A DNA stretch of 64,000 nt, taken from Protula sp. h YS-2021. Lineage: Eukaryota > Annelida > Polychaeta > Sabellida > Serpulidae. The position numbers and the translations under genes were made by a program. The notes beneath the pieces were generated by a model that saw only the letters and a list, made by a program, of their open reading frames with translations, had not been told where the DNA came from and ran no database searches. Shown here one piece after another: positions 1 to 11,346 of this stretch. The stretch's first letter is position 1; each line of letters begins with the position of its first letter. The stretch covers positions 13,175,556-13,239,555 of the forward strand of contig OX457027.1 in NCBI GenBank assembly GCA_949752745.1. Direction: 5' to 3'.

Positions 1-1138
1 TCCGTTAGTTCAATATAGAACTGATGATCTTGCGAAACAGCAATATATGGCGACACACCTGAAATCAGAGTCATAGCGTTATTGTAGGTAGCATTGAAAT
101 GACTCTGTGTAACTGGCAGTGGAAAGACTGACGTTTTATATACCGTAAAGAGAGAATCGATTGATCTAAGCGGGATTTGCATATGAATAAATAAAAACGA
201 TTCATCGCGAGTTACGTGAATTTTTAAAGCTTTGTAATACATACTTCTATCAGAATAGGCTAATTTAAGCGACTGGAATTTACGGTCTAGATTAGTAGAT
301 ATAGTGTTTAGCGTTTCCTTTAGTACATTTACGGGAACAAGATCCAAAGACAAGACTCCAGTTTGAAGTAACTCAAGAGCATTGAGAAATTTTTGAGACT
401 ACTTTTCCAACTGGTGTAAAAGAGGCAATTGAATAACTACTTTATGCAATAAAATATGAATAAAATCCATGGTGTCATGTAATGACGATTTTACGACATC
501 TAGCGTAGAAACGATGTTACGGACCGTACTGGAGGTGCTGTTGGCGAAGCTTTTCAGCTCCGTCAACGTAGCATGGTCCTCTGACAGCGATTGGAAGACG
601 TTTTCTATACGCTCGTTCGTCGTTACCATGAAGCTGTTGATGGATTCTGCAAGTGGGAACTCTGCATCCTCTGTTGGATTTGTATAATGTGTTGGGCCAG
701 CACATGGGCATCATGAGTTGTACTGAGCCCAAAAAGCGATTTTCCTATTTTTCCCACAATGTCGAGAAGGCCACGCCTCACTCGACGATTTTCAAAAGAC
801 CCTTCTGTCAAATCGGTGACAGACAATTTAAAATTCGTCAGCGATTTTTGAATATGGAATGTTTTATTGCGAATGAACTGAAAAAGAGCTTCAAATTTCA
901 GACACATGTCATGTCTATCGGAGTAGATTGCTCCGCAGACCATTTGATCGAGAGCCCAAGATGGCATATCAAAATTTGGAAATTTAACCGCAAATGTATG
1001 GGTCCAGTAGTTAAATGTGTTGCTGTAGGAGCCTCTCTGATGGAAGGCGACTCCAAAGTGTGGTGCGGCTAGAACTTTGGTTGGCGTGACTGACGCAGCC
1101 AACATTAGGAGTCCTGTGATGATTGCGAGCAATAACAT
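1..1138 (-). pseudogene. env: Decayed F-type envelope glycoprotein gene (errantivirus/baculovirus F-like), truncated by the window edge
   Basis: An ATG at 1138 opens a frame whose first ~25 residues form a signal peptide. About 120 residues on there is a furin-type site RRVRR followed by GLLDIVGKIGKSLFG, which has the cleavage-site plus fusion-peptide layout of class I F-type fusion proteins of errantiviruses and baculoviruses. The frame closes at 623; similarity continues in another frame (629-399), a heptad-rich coiled-coil-like stretch, so there is a frameshift near 630. A TAG at about 399-401 then interrupts this frame, which stays open to base 1. The likely origin is an endogenous LTR retroelement or captured env. 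The transmembrane end lies outside the window. Family assignment rests on motif layout, not on a search. Confidence 0.7.
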
Positions 1139-1165
1139 CTTTGTGTACCTGAAACCACTAAGAAA
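1139..1165 (-). promoter_or_regulatory. Candidate 3' splice acceptor just upstream of env ATG
   Basis: Reading the minus strand, a pyrimidine-rich stretch ending TTTCAG (AG at 1149-1150) lies 10 nt upstream of the env ATG. This is where a spliced subgenomic env mRNA would join. Errantivirus-like env genes are expressed from spliced messages. The donor was not identified. Confidence 0.4.
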
Positions 1166-2089
1166 GAAAATTACTGAACTCTTGTAATGCCTATTTAATA
1201 GCCACCATTACTGCTTTTGGTTTGGTAGAGAATACTTTTTTGTATAAAATGAGACTTGATATTTGGTATAAACGGTAGCACATTGAAATCAGTAATAATG
1301 TATTTCCTGAGAACAGCATTTGCTAGTGTGCATAACCTTAAGGCTTTACAGTTAGAGCTCAGAAGCTAGCAGTGCATATAACCTTACTTTCCGTGGTTGG
1401 GAGATGCCTTTCCCGGTTCCGTATACCCAAAGACTACTTCCAAATACCATTCCAACGAAACAGTCTTGGCAGAACCCCTATCACTTATGCACAGAGTTAC
1501 AGACCTTGATTGTTAGATCTATCTCTTTGTTATTTAGCTCATGAGATACCGAGTGTGACCGGATGGGCCATCAATCCTCCGCATCAACAACTCCTCTATT
1601 TAGCCTTGGTTTACAGTATTGATTTCAGCCTTTTGTTATAATTTATTTTTGTAGTCTCATAACAAGTATTCCCTACCAATTGCATCAATCGATTTAAAGT
1701 GTACGAAATAAGAAACATTACTGAAGAGATAACTCATCAGAGTGGCGTATTTTAATTCTAACATTGACGAGTATGTCGCATCATTTTAACAAGGATTTTA
1801 GTAAGATATATTAAAAGGTTTTATGTTGTTTTCAATTCTCTAGCTTTCGCTTAACACCACATCATTAGGGTTGCAACACTTTAGTATTTGTTTACCTCGG
1901 GCGATAATTTAATGTTTTAGCGGTTAATATTGCATTTACTTGTTTTGGTGCATTCATAATAATGTTAATTTTATTATAATAACATACGACATATGCTTGG
2001 ATATATACATCATTCGTAATATACATGATTTACCTTTTTTCCGCGCAGACAGGCCTTACAAATTTCAGTCTCCTATCCGTTGCAACTGG
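1166..2089. other. No gene seen
   Basis: AT-rich intergenic sequence. Only short chance frames are present. If the frame at 2090-2377 and the env gene belong to one retroelement, the pol region expected between them is absent. Confidence 0.5.
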
Positions 2090-2377
2090 TCACAGAGTTT
2101 TCCAGATTTCGATTTTAGACTTTGCGTTTTGTAGCTCTGCCCGAAGTTGTTCCAGTGCCTGAGTTAACTCAGCAACCCGGGCATCTGTTGCGGAAGTTTG
2201 TTTGTTTGTATGTTGAGCATTTACAGTTTGACTTTGATTTTTATCTTTTTTTACTTTAGCAGCGTCTTGGAGAGCTTTGAGATCTCGGGTGTCCCTGTCC
2301 TCCACGGCTGATGCGCCACTACGTGTTTCCATTGGCATTTTGATTTTTTTAGCGCTTGTTTGTACGAAGTTATTCAT
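2090..2377 (-). CDS. Small charged coiled-coil ORF, unknown
   Basis: A 95-codon frame, Lys/Asp/Gln-rich in the middle, with a C-terminal heptad stretch (VAELTQALEQLRAELQNAK) typical of a coiled coil. The second Met (METRSG) is also a possible start. It lies upstream of and on the same strand as the env remnant, so it could be the amino end of a gag-like protein of the same degraded retroelement, or a host exon. No domain recognised. Confidence 0.25.
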   Translation of the reverse strand: MNNFVQTSAKKIKMPMETRSGASAVEDRDTRDLKALQDAAKVKKDKNQSQTVNAQHTNKQTSATDARVAELTQALEQLRAELQNAKSKIEIWKTL

Positions 2378-4104
2378 AGCTTGTTTTTTGTTGGTATTAG
2401 TTTATTTGTTGATTATTATTAATGCTTTTTTTGTTGTGGACCTCTATGTTTAATGTAAATTGTAAAATAAAGTTATTTATTGAATCATTTTAACTGTCAC
2501 TGTTTGATTAACCGGAAGTTTTTAAATTTGTTAGCATATATTTTGTATATTTAGGAGGTACCTTAAAGAAACAAAAATTTAAAATATGGCTTTTAAAATT
2601 GAAAAAGAAGGTATTACCTATGCGAATGATAGGGTTTTATTGGTGATTTGATCGGTTTATTTGTAAAATATATGAAAGATACCTTTATTTGAATCTAAAA
2701 AGTGTATGCAGCTGTAAGAAAAGCAGATAATACATAGCAAAAATTAGTGAGGGAATGTCCTGTGAGAAGGAAGGTTGAATTATTTGGTAAAACAGGTGAT
2801 AAAATTTTATGAAAATAAGAAGATTATTCATGAAATTGTCTTTGTTTTTGACACTAGATGTTATGGGTTTTGTAAAAGAAAGTGATCAAAATGTGAATCA
2901 GTTGGCATTTGGTAGCCTGCTTAAATTTAGAAAAGATGGCTTAATATTTTTGCTTCAATTCAAAATTGAGAAAATTGCAATTTTGATTGGTCAACATTTT
3001 AAACAAATACACCCGGTATAAGATAAACGGAACATTTCCTGACAGCTTCAGGTTAGTAATTTATCGTAGAACTAGAATTATAATTATCGGTTAAGTATTT
3101 ACTGCAAAATCCACAATTTGAAGCTTAGCTAGCATTGACTCTCATATAAAATACGTACCATGGCGCCTCCGGCCAAAATTAAAACTAACGCAGAGAATTT
3201 ACTCTTAAATCCACTAACTCGCAAACCATGATCTCCACCAAGTGTTGAGTACCGCTTTTTTTGGGGGGGGGGTGTTGAAGCGATTTCAACGAGTAATTAT
3301 TCGTACCGAGACATTGCAAGAGTAGTGGAAATAAAAGAAAACACACGTACGTTTTAAAAGTATATTTAAAATAACAACTTATAACTTTAATAAATTGTAC
3401 AAAATACCTTTCTGAAGTTTCAAAGAATTCCAATTGTTTCCGAAATAAAATATAAATCCTAGAAGTTGGTTTGTACGTCCTGTCTCTTCGCTTCCAAAAC
3501 CCGAACTGACTCTCAATTAAAGCGAAAAGATGACCATTTGCCTGGAGTTTCGACCGCGTGTCCTCTGACCAGTCGTAAGAGCCCACGTACTCGAAACTCC
3601 GCCCCAAACCAACGTCCAAATATGACTATTTATTCTGATATTTTACACATGCTAAATTAGGTTACCTAATAGCTACTAAAAATGCTCGAATCTTCTACTA
3701 CATCGCTCAATTTGCTCATGTTTCAGTAGACTGTTAAGATATGGACGTAAATAATGCCTTTGATATAGGAGAGAACAATAGTGGACACGATATCGTGTTC
3801 AACATTGCTCTTAGAGCTTTACTGATAAGCATATTCTAGTGTCAAACGCATTTCACAAGCATGGACAAGCTACAAAAGCAATGTCGAGAACAAAGGGACA
3901 TGAGCAAATAAAGTAACATACGTGATAAGTTTACAACTAGCATGTTTCTGCGTATATGGAAATGTGTTAGGTAAAACTTATTTTGAGCTCTAACTAAATT
4001 TATCCAATATATTAGCTTTTAAGGGAACCCCTAAAATTATGGAAAATTGGCAGGAAAGTCGGTTTCCGACAGTTGTCACATTTTTCGGGCCTCCAGTATC
4101 ACGC
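2378..4104. other. No supported gene
   Basis: AT-rich DNA. A 144-codon minus-strand frame at 3185-3619 has no recognised domain and includes a poly-G slip (about 3261-3270). I treat it as unsupported. Confidence 0.4.
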
Positions 4105-4360
4105 TTGCCCATCAGATGTTTGCATGTTCATGGCTGTTTGCCGGTGCTCACCACTGCCCATCAACCAGAAGTTTGCATGTTCATGGCTGTTTGCCTGTGC
4201 TTACCACTGCCCATCAACCAAATGTTTGTATGTTCATGGCTGTTTGCCTGTGCTTACCACTGCCCATCAACCAGATGTTTGTATGTTCATGGCTGTTTGC
4301 CTGTGCTTACCACTGCCCCATCAACCAGATGTTTGTATGTTCATGGCTGTTTTTCTGGGT
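4105..4360. repeat. 53-bp minisatellite, about 4.7 copies
   Basis: The marker GTTCATGGCTGTTTG recurs at 4126, 4179, 4232, 4285 and 4339, a 53-bp period (last step 54). Open frames through it exist only because of the periodicity. Degenerate copies reappear at about 4942-5020. Confidence 0.95.
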
Positions 4361-5242
4361 TCCGGACCATACCATACGCCCCTAGACCATACCCCCGTGC
4401 CAATACCCCCCCCCCCCCGGCGAGAGTTTTTCAAATTTTCAACGGAACAACAAAATGAAAAGAAAAATTACAGCAACGTGTTTTATTTACAGCGGCATGT
4501 TTTATTTGTCTCCAACAATATGTTTAATCTTTAAATCGATATATCGAGTCTGCGTCTCATTCACAGTCAGGCTTAGCACAAACTGCAACAACTCCGTTGG
4601 CCAGCAGAATTAATTGCAATAAACTGGAGAACGAATTGATAATTGCAATTATTGAACGTATGCATTAAATTGCATTTATAAAACTTTTAACTAGATCATA
4701 GAAGATTTTTATGTGTAATAGCTTTTATCAATGGATCACATGAGCTGAGTTGTAAGCGTTGTGGAACTGCAATTATACCCATTTCAACTAGATCATAGCG
4801 AAATGGTTAAGCTTTTAACTACAGACCACAGACCTGCAATTATATCCCTTTCAACTAGATCAGGGGGTATGGTCTGGGGGTATTGTCGGGGATGTATCAT
4901 CCGGGGGTATCATCTGGGAGGGGGGTATTGTCCTGGACCCGTTTGTCTATGCTCAGCACTGCCCATCAACCAGACGTTCGAATGTTCGTGGCTTTGTCTG
5001 TGCTCACCACTGCCCGTATATACTGCTTCTGCCAGTTTTACCGTGGTTCTTGCGTCTTTTTCTTGCATATCGGATATCTTGCTAGTGGAGATGGAGGGTA
5101 GAGGGTAGGGTTAGGGTGCGGGCTAAGGATTCACGACCAGGAATATCTCTTGTCCTGTATCTAAACTAGTTCTTTTTCTGGTGTTAAATTTTCTCACAGA
5201 TTTCTTGCCCAACGCTGCAGCGTGGAATTAATACAATAATAT
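4361..5242. other. Simple-sequence-rich left flank of element A, no gene
   Basis: Contains GGTAT/CCCC-rich degenerate repeats (about 4365-4425 and 4860-4935) and degraded 53-bp minisatellite units (4942-5020). Ends at the target duplication of element A. Confidence 0.6.
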
Positions 5243-5248
5243 TTCGGC
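5243..5248. repeat. Target-site duplication of element A, left copy (TTCGGC)
   Basis: TTCGGC directly precedes AGTAGGGTG at 5249 and recurs directly after CCCTACT at 21304-21309. Six-bp duplications are the Polinton/Maverick hallmark. Confidence 0.95.
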
Positions 5249-5282
5249 AGTAGGGTGAAAACGAGAGAATCACCGCACTTTG

Positions 5283-5316
5283 TGACGTCATACTGTCTGG
5301 ACCGGAAGTGACGTCA
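5283..5316. promoter_or_regulatory. Two CRE palindromes flanking an ETS site, left TIR of A
   Basis: TGACGTCA at 5283-5290 and 5309-5316, with ACCGGAAGT (ETS/GABP consensus) at 5301-5309. The same block ends both elements' TIRs. Confidence 0.75.
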
Positions 5317-5348
5317 TCATGTTGGCCCCCCTGGTCAAGAATCATATA

Positions 5349-5570
5349 CCATGGGGACCCCCCCCCCAGGACATACTATGGACCGACCCCCCCCCCCCCA
5401 GGACATACTATGGACCGACCCCCCCCCCAGGACATACTATGGACCGACCCCCCCCCCCCTAGGCGGCAGTCGGGACTGACCCCCCCCTGGTGAACAATCA
5501 TATAGCGTGGGACCCCCCCACCCCGGTGAAGAAGTATATCATATCATGGGACCCCCCCCCCCTAGGATGT
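5349..5570. repeat. C-tract cassette array, left TIR of A
   Basis: Runs of 7-13 C alternate with short conserved spacers: CATACTATGGACCGA (three copies), TAGGCGGCAGTCGGGACTGA, and two CATATA/CATATCAT-type spacers. Related cassettes occur in element B, so the module is older than the split of the two copies. Confidence 0.85.
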
Positions 5571-5848
5571 GATTCAACACTCCTATAAGAGCACATTGTC
5601 TGTGCACATATGCATCATTCATGCTCTGACTGCCGTTGGATACACAGGGGAAAAAAAGTGAAAACAGTTGCTCTTACCTATTGTGTTGTGCTGTTGAAGA
5701 ACAAGTGAAGGATTGACTGGAATACACATAGGAGATGAAGTGAAACATTAGTTATTCTTTGGAAAAGGAAAGTGAACGATTGGTTATTCTTTGGAAAGGA
5801 AGTGAAAGATTGGAGACGAATTGGCAAAACAGTCGTGGTAAGTGACTT

Positions 5849-5882
5849 TTTTTTTTTTTTTTTTTTTTTTATTATTATTATG
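5849..5882. repeat. Poly-T/ATT tract in left TIR of A
   Basis: About 26 T followed by (ATT)n. The matching A-tract in the right arm (about 20703-20732) is shorter, which accounts for part of the TIR length difference. Confidence 0.9.
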
Positions 5883-5954
5883 ATAATATTTAATTAGTCA
5901 TATTTCAATGGTTTCCCATTACAGTAACCACACACACACAGCATAAGTACATGT

Positions 5955-6100
5955 GTACAGAGTGTGGGGGGAAAACCGATCGATAATTTCAGAGTGCACT
6001 CGTACAGAGTGTGGGGGGAAAACCGATCGATAATTTCAGAGTGCACTCGTACAGAGTGTGAGGGAAAACCGATCGATAATTTCAGAGTGCGCTCGAGTGT
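5955..6100. repeat. 47-bp tandem repeat, three copies, in TIR of A
   Basis: ACAGAGTGTGGGG...CCGATCGATAATTTC recurs at 5957, 6004 and 6051. The mirror array in the right arm lies at about 20490-20632 with point differences. Confidence 0.9.
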
Positions 6101-6164
6101 GGGAACAATCAATAAATTTGAGAAGGAATGGGATTTTCCCTACGTTAAGTCCAATGTTATGTTT

Positions 6165-6655
6165 TAAGTTATAGTAGTTGGAAAATGACACTTCTAAAAC
6201 ACATTTAACAAATGTAGTTTTTTGATAACATATAATATATAAAATAAATTTGAACATTTTAGCATGCTACTTATTTGAATGTTCTAAAGTTATAGTAGTG
6301 GGAAAATGGTGGTTCTAGACCAACTTTAACAAATTTAGTTTTTAACACCATATGATATATAAAATAAGTTTGAACATTTTAGCACGCTACTTATTTGAAT
6401 ATTCTAAAGTCATAGTAGTGGAAAAATGGTGGTTCTAGACCAATTTTAACAAATTTTGTTTTTTGACAAAATATGATGTATAAAATAAGTTTAAACATTA
6501 TACAATGGTGTAGTAGAGTAAAAATGAGGGTTCTAGACCAACTTTAACAAATTTTGTTTTTTGACAAAATATGATGTTTAAAATAAGTTTGAACATTTTA
6601 CCATGGTGTAGTAGGGTAAAAATCAGGGTTCTAATCCAAAATTTAATTTTTTTTT
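6165..6655. repeat. Degenerate AT-rich repeat, about four to five units, in TIR of A
   Basis: Units of roughly 75-125 bp share ATAGTAGTGG-AAAATGGTGGTTCTAG, ACCAACTTTAACAAATTT and AAATAAGTTTGAACATTTTA. The array is mirrored at 19940-20410. Confidence 0.8.
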
Positions 6656-6751
6656 TGAAAACATATTATGCTTTTCTTTTCTTAATGCTTTCAGGTATCG
6701 TCAGAACACATCGCTCTCCGCTAGATGTCTCTGCAATACATGCCTAGGCGG

Positions 6752-6759
6752 TATAAATA
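6752..6759 (+). promoter_or_regulatory. TATA box of element A polB
   Basis: GGTATAAATAGGATGAGTGA, with TATAAATA at 6752-6759, starts 66 nt upstream of the polB ATG and 30 bp inside the TIR edge. It matches the TATAAAAGGAAGAGTGA module in front of genes of element B. Confidence 0.7.
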
Positions 6760-6817
6760 GGATGAGTGAGACCTACATTTCATCATATCAGTTTAAGCAA
6801 TTGACGTGACAACAGCA

Positions 6818-9800
6818 ATGGCATCTAATTCAGACACATCAGTCGTCTGTCATGATTGTAATGTGACATTTCCATCTCTGGAATTGTTCGTAGCACATAC
6901 ATGCAAACAAGCTAAGATGAAACGTGCTAATGAAGAGCTTGTTGAGATGATTGAAGCCAAGAGACGAAAGACGGTACAAGATGGTGTTATCAGACCTGAT
7001 CCGTTCCTCTGCTGTGAATGCATTAAAATATTTCCATCTATGGATACTTATGAGGCACATGCATGCATACCAGCTGAGATGGAAAATGTGTCTCATGAAG
7101 AACAAAGAAAGAAAGAGACAGGACAAGTAGGCAGAGGCAGAAGAGTGAGTCTTGGTGAAAACGCACAGGAAAGACGGTTTGAGCCTGAAGATGGATCGGA
7201 TTTGCTACTTGAAATGCGACAACAAGAGAATAGAATCAAGAGACATTTGCTAGAAACGTTAAACCGTGGCATGAAATGGTACATTGTGGTACATGCACGC
7301 TTCAAGAAAATGACACCAAATGCTGAAGGCGTGATGGTAGAACAGGTGGATAATGCCTTCATCAGTAGTCCGACATATGCAGCATACAATCCAACAGATA
7401 TTTAGAAGGACTTACCAGAAGCCTATAAAGAATTGTTCACCAGGTTTGATGAACATGAGCGACAAGGTTCTGGCTGGGTGTTGGATAACATATTATTCAT
7501 TGAAGTGCATACAGCTACGTCAGCGCCTCTGGAAGCAAGCAGTTTTATCCCACTGCCGAAGAAAGTGAAGAATACATTAGGTGTGTTAAACATTCAGAAT
7601 AAAGACAACAAATGTTTCTTATGGTCTGTACTGGCTCACCTTCACCCTTCAACAAGCAATGACCCACAGCGTGTGCATCAATACAAGCTATTTGAGAACG
7701 AATTGAAGGTGGAAGGCATGACATTTCCAACACCGATTACAGACATTCCAAAGTTTGAAAAGGAGAATGATGTGTCCATTAACGTGTTTGGATATGAACA
7801 TGATGTCGTTGTTCCCATACAACTCAGTCGAAACACCAGTGCGAGAGAAATCAACTTGCTTTTGATTAGCAATGACAAGACAAGACATTATTGCCTCATC
7901 AAGAATTTCAGCAGACTTATGTCTTATCGATCAAAGCATAATGGTGCAGCTTTTTATTGTTTCAACTGTCTTCACGGGTTTATGCGACAAGAGCTTTTAG
8001 ATGACCATCGTGAAGTGTGTGGCAAGCATGGCGCGCAACGTTTATCATTTCCCAAGGAACCATTCGTTAAGTTTAAGAATGTAGCCAAACAACAGCGAGC
8101 ACCGTTTGTGATTTATGCAGACTTTGAATGTTTCACGCAAAAGCATGAAGAAGGAGACAAGTATCAACATCATCGTCCAAACAGCTTTGCCTATGTAGTT
8201 GTGAGTCAGTACAACACACGTGCACCAGTCGTGTATCGAGGAGACAATGCTGTAAAGGTCTTTTTAGACCATATGTTGAATGAACGTGATCGTATTGTAC
8301 GTGGTTTAGAGCGACCAAAGGAAATGGTGATGACTCGCGAAGACAAAGAGAATTTTAAGAACGCTGTTGATTGCTACATTTGTCATGAACCTCTAGGAGC
8401 AGATCGTGTGAGAGATCATGACCATATCAATGGTAAATATCGCGGAGCAGCGCACAATGAATGCAACTTACAATTCCGACTTAGAAAGGATCAGCAAGGG
8501 GATAAAGATTCTTTTATCATTCCTGTGTTTTTCCACAATTTGCGAGGCTATGACAGTCACCTTATCATGGAGCAAATTGGGAAATTCAAAGATGAAACGA
8601 TTACAGTCATTCCCAACACCATTGAGAAATATATTGCATTCACCATGAGCAATCTGAAATTTACAGACAGCTTTCAGTTCATGAGTACCTCTCTACAGAA
8701 GTTGGTATCCAACCTTGCAGCAGAAGGGAAAGATAACTTCTACAACATGACCTCTCACATTCACGATAGTGATCAACAAGATTTGCTGCTGAGAAAGGGC
8801 GTGTACCCCTACGATTACGTGGACGAACCATCCAAGTTTGCTGAAACACAGCTACCATCAAAGGACAAGTTTCGTAGTCAGCTTAGCGAAGAGGACATTA
8901 GCGATGAGGATTATGCCCATGCGCAGAAGGTGTGGGATACATTCAACTGTACCACATTTGGTGAATACCACGACCTGTACCTGAAATCAGATGTGTTATT
9001 ACTAGCTGACGTGTTTGAAAATTTTCGTCAAGTATGCCTCAACACTTATGAATTGGATCCTGCTCACTACTATACAGCACCAGGACTGTCGTGGGATGCA
9101 ATGTTGACAGCGACAAAGGTGAAGTTGGAATTGATCAATGACATCGACATGTACCAAATGGTTGAGCAAGGCATACGTGGAGGAATATCCGTAATCACGC
9201 ACAAGTATGCGAAAGCGAATAATCCCTACGTAGCAGATTACAATTCTGAGATACCAAACAACTATTTGATGTACCTCGACGCAAACAACTTGTATGGTTG
9301 GGCCATGTCACAAAGCATGCCACAAAGAGGATTTATGTGGGTGAGCGAGCCAGAATCCCTCGACTTCATGGATGTGGATGAAGATGACGACATTGGATTC
9401 ATTTTGGAAGTGGATTTAGAATATCCAAATTCAATCCATGATCATCATAATCACTACCCAGTGGCTCCAGAACGGAAATGTGTCAAAGTTGAAGAATTGT
9501 CAGAGTACAGTCAGAAGCTGCGGAAAGATCTAAACATGAAAGAGAAATCCAGTGAAAAGCTCATTCCTAACTTGTCTGACAAGAAGAAATATGTTCTTCA
9601 TTACAGGAATTTACAACAGTACGTCTCACTGGGGTTGAAAGTCACTAAAGTTCATCGCGCCATCATGTTTGAACAGAGCAAATGGTTGGCAAAATACATT
9701 ACCTTGAACACGGAAAAGAGAAAATTGGCCAAGAACCCATTAGAGAAAGACTTCTTCAAACTGATGAACAACTCGGTGTTTGGCAAAACCATGGAAAATG

Positions 9801-10494
9801 TGAGAAAGCGAATCAATGTTGAACTTGTTCACAAAGAAAAGCGGTTCAAGAAACTTGTAGCCAAACCTTCTTTCCACAAATTCAAAATTTTCAACGAAGA
9901 TTTGACCGCAGTACATTTGCGCAAAGTGGATTTGCTTCTGGATAAACCCATTCAAGTTGGGTTCACCATTCTCGACCTCAGCAAAGTGCTTATGTTCAAC
10001 TTTCATTACAACTACATCATGGTCAAGTATCCCAATGCCAAGTTGTTGTTCAGCGACACCGACAGTCTATGTTACAACATAGAAACGGAAGATATCTACA
10101 AAGACATGCAGCAAGATGCTGACCTGTTCGACACAAGTGACTATCCGCCGAATCACTTGGGAAAATGAAGGATGAGACGGCAGGCGTCCCCATTGAAGAG
10201 TTTGTTGGACTCAGACCGAAAATGTATAGTTTATTGTGCGGTGGGAAAGAAAAACATACAGCTAAAGGCATCACTCGAGCTTGTCAAAGACGCATTAAAC
10301 ATGTGCAGTATAGAGACAGTTTGTTTAAGAAAACTCAAACGATGGCTACAGGACACATTATCCGAAGTCATAGTCACCAGCTTTTCTCGGAGAAGTTGAG
10401 GAAAGTAGCCCTCTCCCCATATGACGACAAGCGATATGTGCTGAATGATGGCTATTCCACCTTAGCGCATGAACATTACAAAGCAATGTTATAA
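6818..10494 (+). pseudogene. polB: Protein-primed family B DNA polymerase of element A, broken by a nonsense codon and a 31-bp deletion
   Basis: Starts at ATG 6818, aligned with the intact B copy. It has N-terminal C2HC fingers, exonuclease motifs (YADFECF), an endonuclease VII-like insert, and palm motifs YLDANNLYG, NNSVFGKT and SDTDSL. Two lesions are seen by comparison with 43576-47253. A TAG at 7403-7405 replaces GAG after ~195 codons. A 31-bp deletion sits just after CACTT at about 10154-10158, with CTT microhomology at the junction; it shifts the frame, which closes at 10168. The C-terminal ~100 codons remain open in another frame (10165-10494). Reinitiation at an internal Met after 7405 could in principle make a finger-less but C-terminally truncated product. 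Confidence 0.93.
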
Positions 10495-10551
10495 AAGGGG
10501 GAGGTCCTCCAACGGAAGAGTTATTTGAGGTGTGAACATTGAAGCGTTAAC

Positions 10552-10908
10552 ATGGAACGTGAAAGTCGTAAGAGATCTACAACTGATATGGATACTCTTG
10601 CAGATACAGTTAAGGACTTAAAAATGAAAAATCCTACCACTACCATCAAGAAATTGAAAGTGGAGACGGCACCAACACCACAGTCATGGGATGGAATGCT
10701 TTCTCTAGGAAATGGAAAGTATATCAAGATTATGAAACAAAGCAATGAAGGAGTGGTAAACATTCGCAAGTACCTGAGAGATGAGGGGACTGGAAAAAAG
10801 CGTCCTACGAAAAAGGGAATTTTGCTGACAATACCTGAATGGAAAATGCTGAAGAAGCAGGTGAAAGAAGTGGATAAAAGGCTTCGCAGACAAGAAGACG
10901 GCTCATAA
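10552..10908 (+). CDS. PC4/SUB1-like single-strand DNA-binding or coactivator protein
   Basis: 118 aa. Residues 1-40 are basic and Ser/Thr-rich with KKLKVE (possible nuclear targeting). From about residue 48 to the end it follows the PC4 C-terminal domain: GKYIKIMKQSNEGVVNIRKY (strands), then a basic loop, then KKGILLTIPEWKMLKKQV with the invariant Trp in the helix. PC4 family proteins bind single-stranded or melted DNA as dimers and act in transcription and replication. It lies 57 nt after the polB remnant and is intact here and in B. With no other SSB visible in the element, a role in strand-displacement replication or late transcription is a reasonable inference. Confidence 0.85.
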   Translation: MERESRKRSTTDMDTLADTVKDLKMKNPTTTIKKLKVETAPTPQSWDGMLSLGNGKYIKIMKQSNEGVVNIRKYLRDEGTGKKRPTKKGILLTIPEWKMLKKQVKEVDKRLRRQEDGS

Positions 10909-10912
10909 CAAG
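10876..10912 (+). repeat. 3' end of PC4 gene, duplicated downstream at 11290-11325
   Basis: The block containing CGCAGACAAGAAGACGGCTC at the end of the PC4 gene reappears in altered form (TTGCAGACAAGGAGACAGCT) just after the next gene. It is a footprint of tandem gene duplication. The same pair occurs in B. Confidence 0.65.
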
Positions 10913-10920
10913 GTAAAAAC

Positions 10921-11292
10921 ATGAATGCACTCATGCTGAACCGTGGTGCTTACCTTACTGTAAATGATAGGAATGAAGTGATACTAGGTTCTCAGACAAG
11001 TTATCATCGGTTTAAACCTGAAGTGTGGAAAGACTTTAAAAACATACCGCTTGAACCTGGGTTTAAACGTAGACTTGAAAATAAAGTGGAAGTGACGGTA
11101 GCTGAATATGATTCTAACATACGTGTAGAAATCTGTAGAAATCTTTTACAGGATTATCCAAAGGATTATAAGGGAGTTGTGCCAGATACACCATATACAG
11201 ATTTGATCCTCTTTGATATCAAGAACTGGCGCGCAGTCTTACGATTCCTAGAAGCGATACAACATCCACTCTTCGCCATCTTGCGAGCATAA
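10921..11292 (+). CDS. Paired PC4-like-domain protein
   Basis: 123 aa, starting 12 nt after the PC4 stop. Two diverged copies of the PC4 pattern are visible. The first is YLTVNDRNEVIL then HRFKPEVWKDFKNI (residues ~11-42). The second is VEVTVAEYDSNIRVEICRNL then LILFDIKNWRAVLRFLEAI (about 55-115). Each has beta-rich sequence followed by a hydrophobic-x-hydrophobic strand and a helix with Trp. Intact in both elements. Function unknown; assignment is by pattern and by a duplication footprint linking it to the PC4 gene. Confidence 0.65.
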   Translation: MNALMLNRGAYLTVNDRNEVILGSQTSYHRFKPEVWKDFKNIPLEPGFKRRLENKVEVTVAEYDSNIRVEICRNLLQDYPKDYKGVVPDTPYTDLILFDIKNWRAVLRFLEAIQHPLFAILRA

Positions 11293-11346
11293 AAACGTCT
11301 TTGCAGACAAGGAGACAGCTCATAGTTCATCTGACTGTTGAACGAG

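Larger units (their letters stand above)
5249..6721. repeat. Left terminal inverted repeat of element A (1,473 bp)
   Basis: Reverse complement of 19867-21303; similarity ends at CATCGCTCTCCGC (about 6709-6721). Starts AGTAGGGTGAAAACGAGAG. Contains CRE/ETS sites, C-tract cassettes, a T-tract, 47-bp repeats and longer AT-rich repeats. Length differs from the right arm mainly through C- and T-tract and cassette copy number. Confidence 0.95.

Noticed and set aside
3185..3619. 144-codon minus-strand frame as a gene
   Set aside because: No domain, no partner exon, low-complexity G-run inside.
4105..4360. Regular 53-bp array as a CRISPR-like array
   Set aside because: Whole units repeat with no variable spacers; it is a minisatellite.
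4039..4534. Overlapping open frames of 112-153 codons
   Set aside because: All arise from the 53-bp repeat with no stop in three frames; no protein signature.
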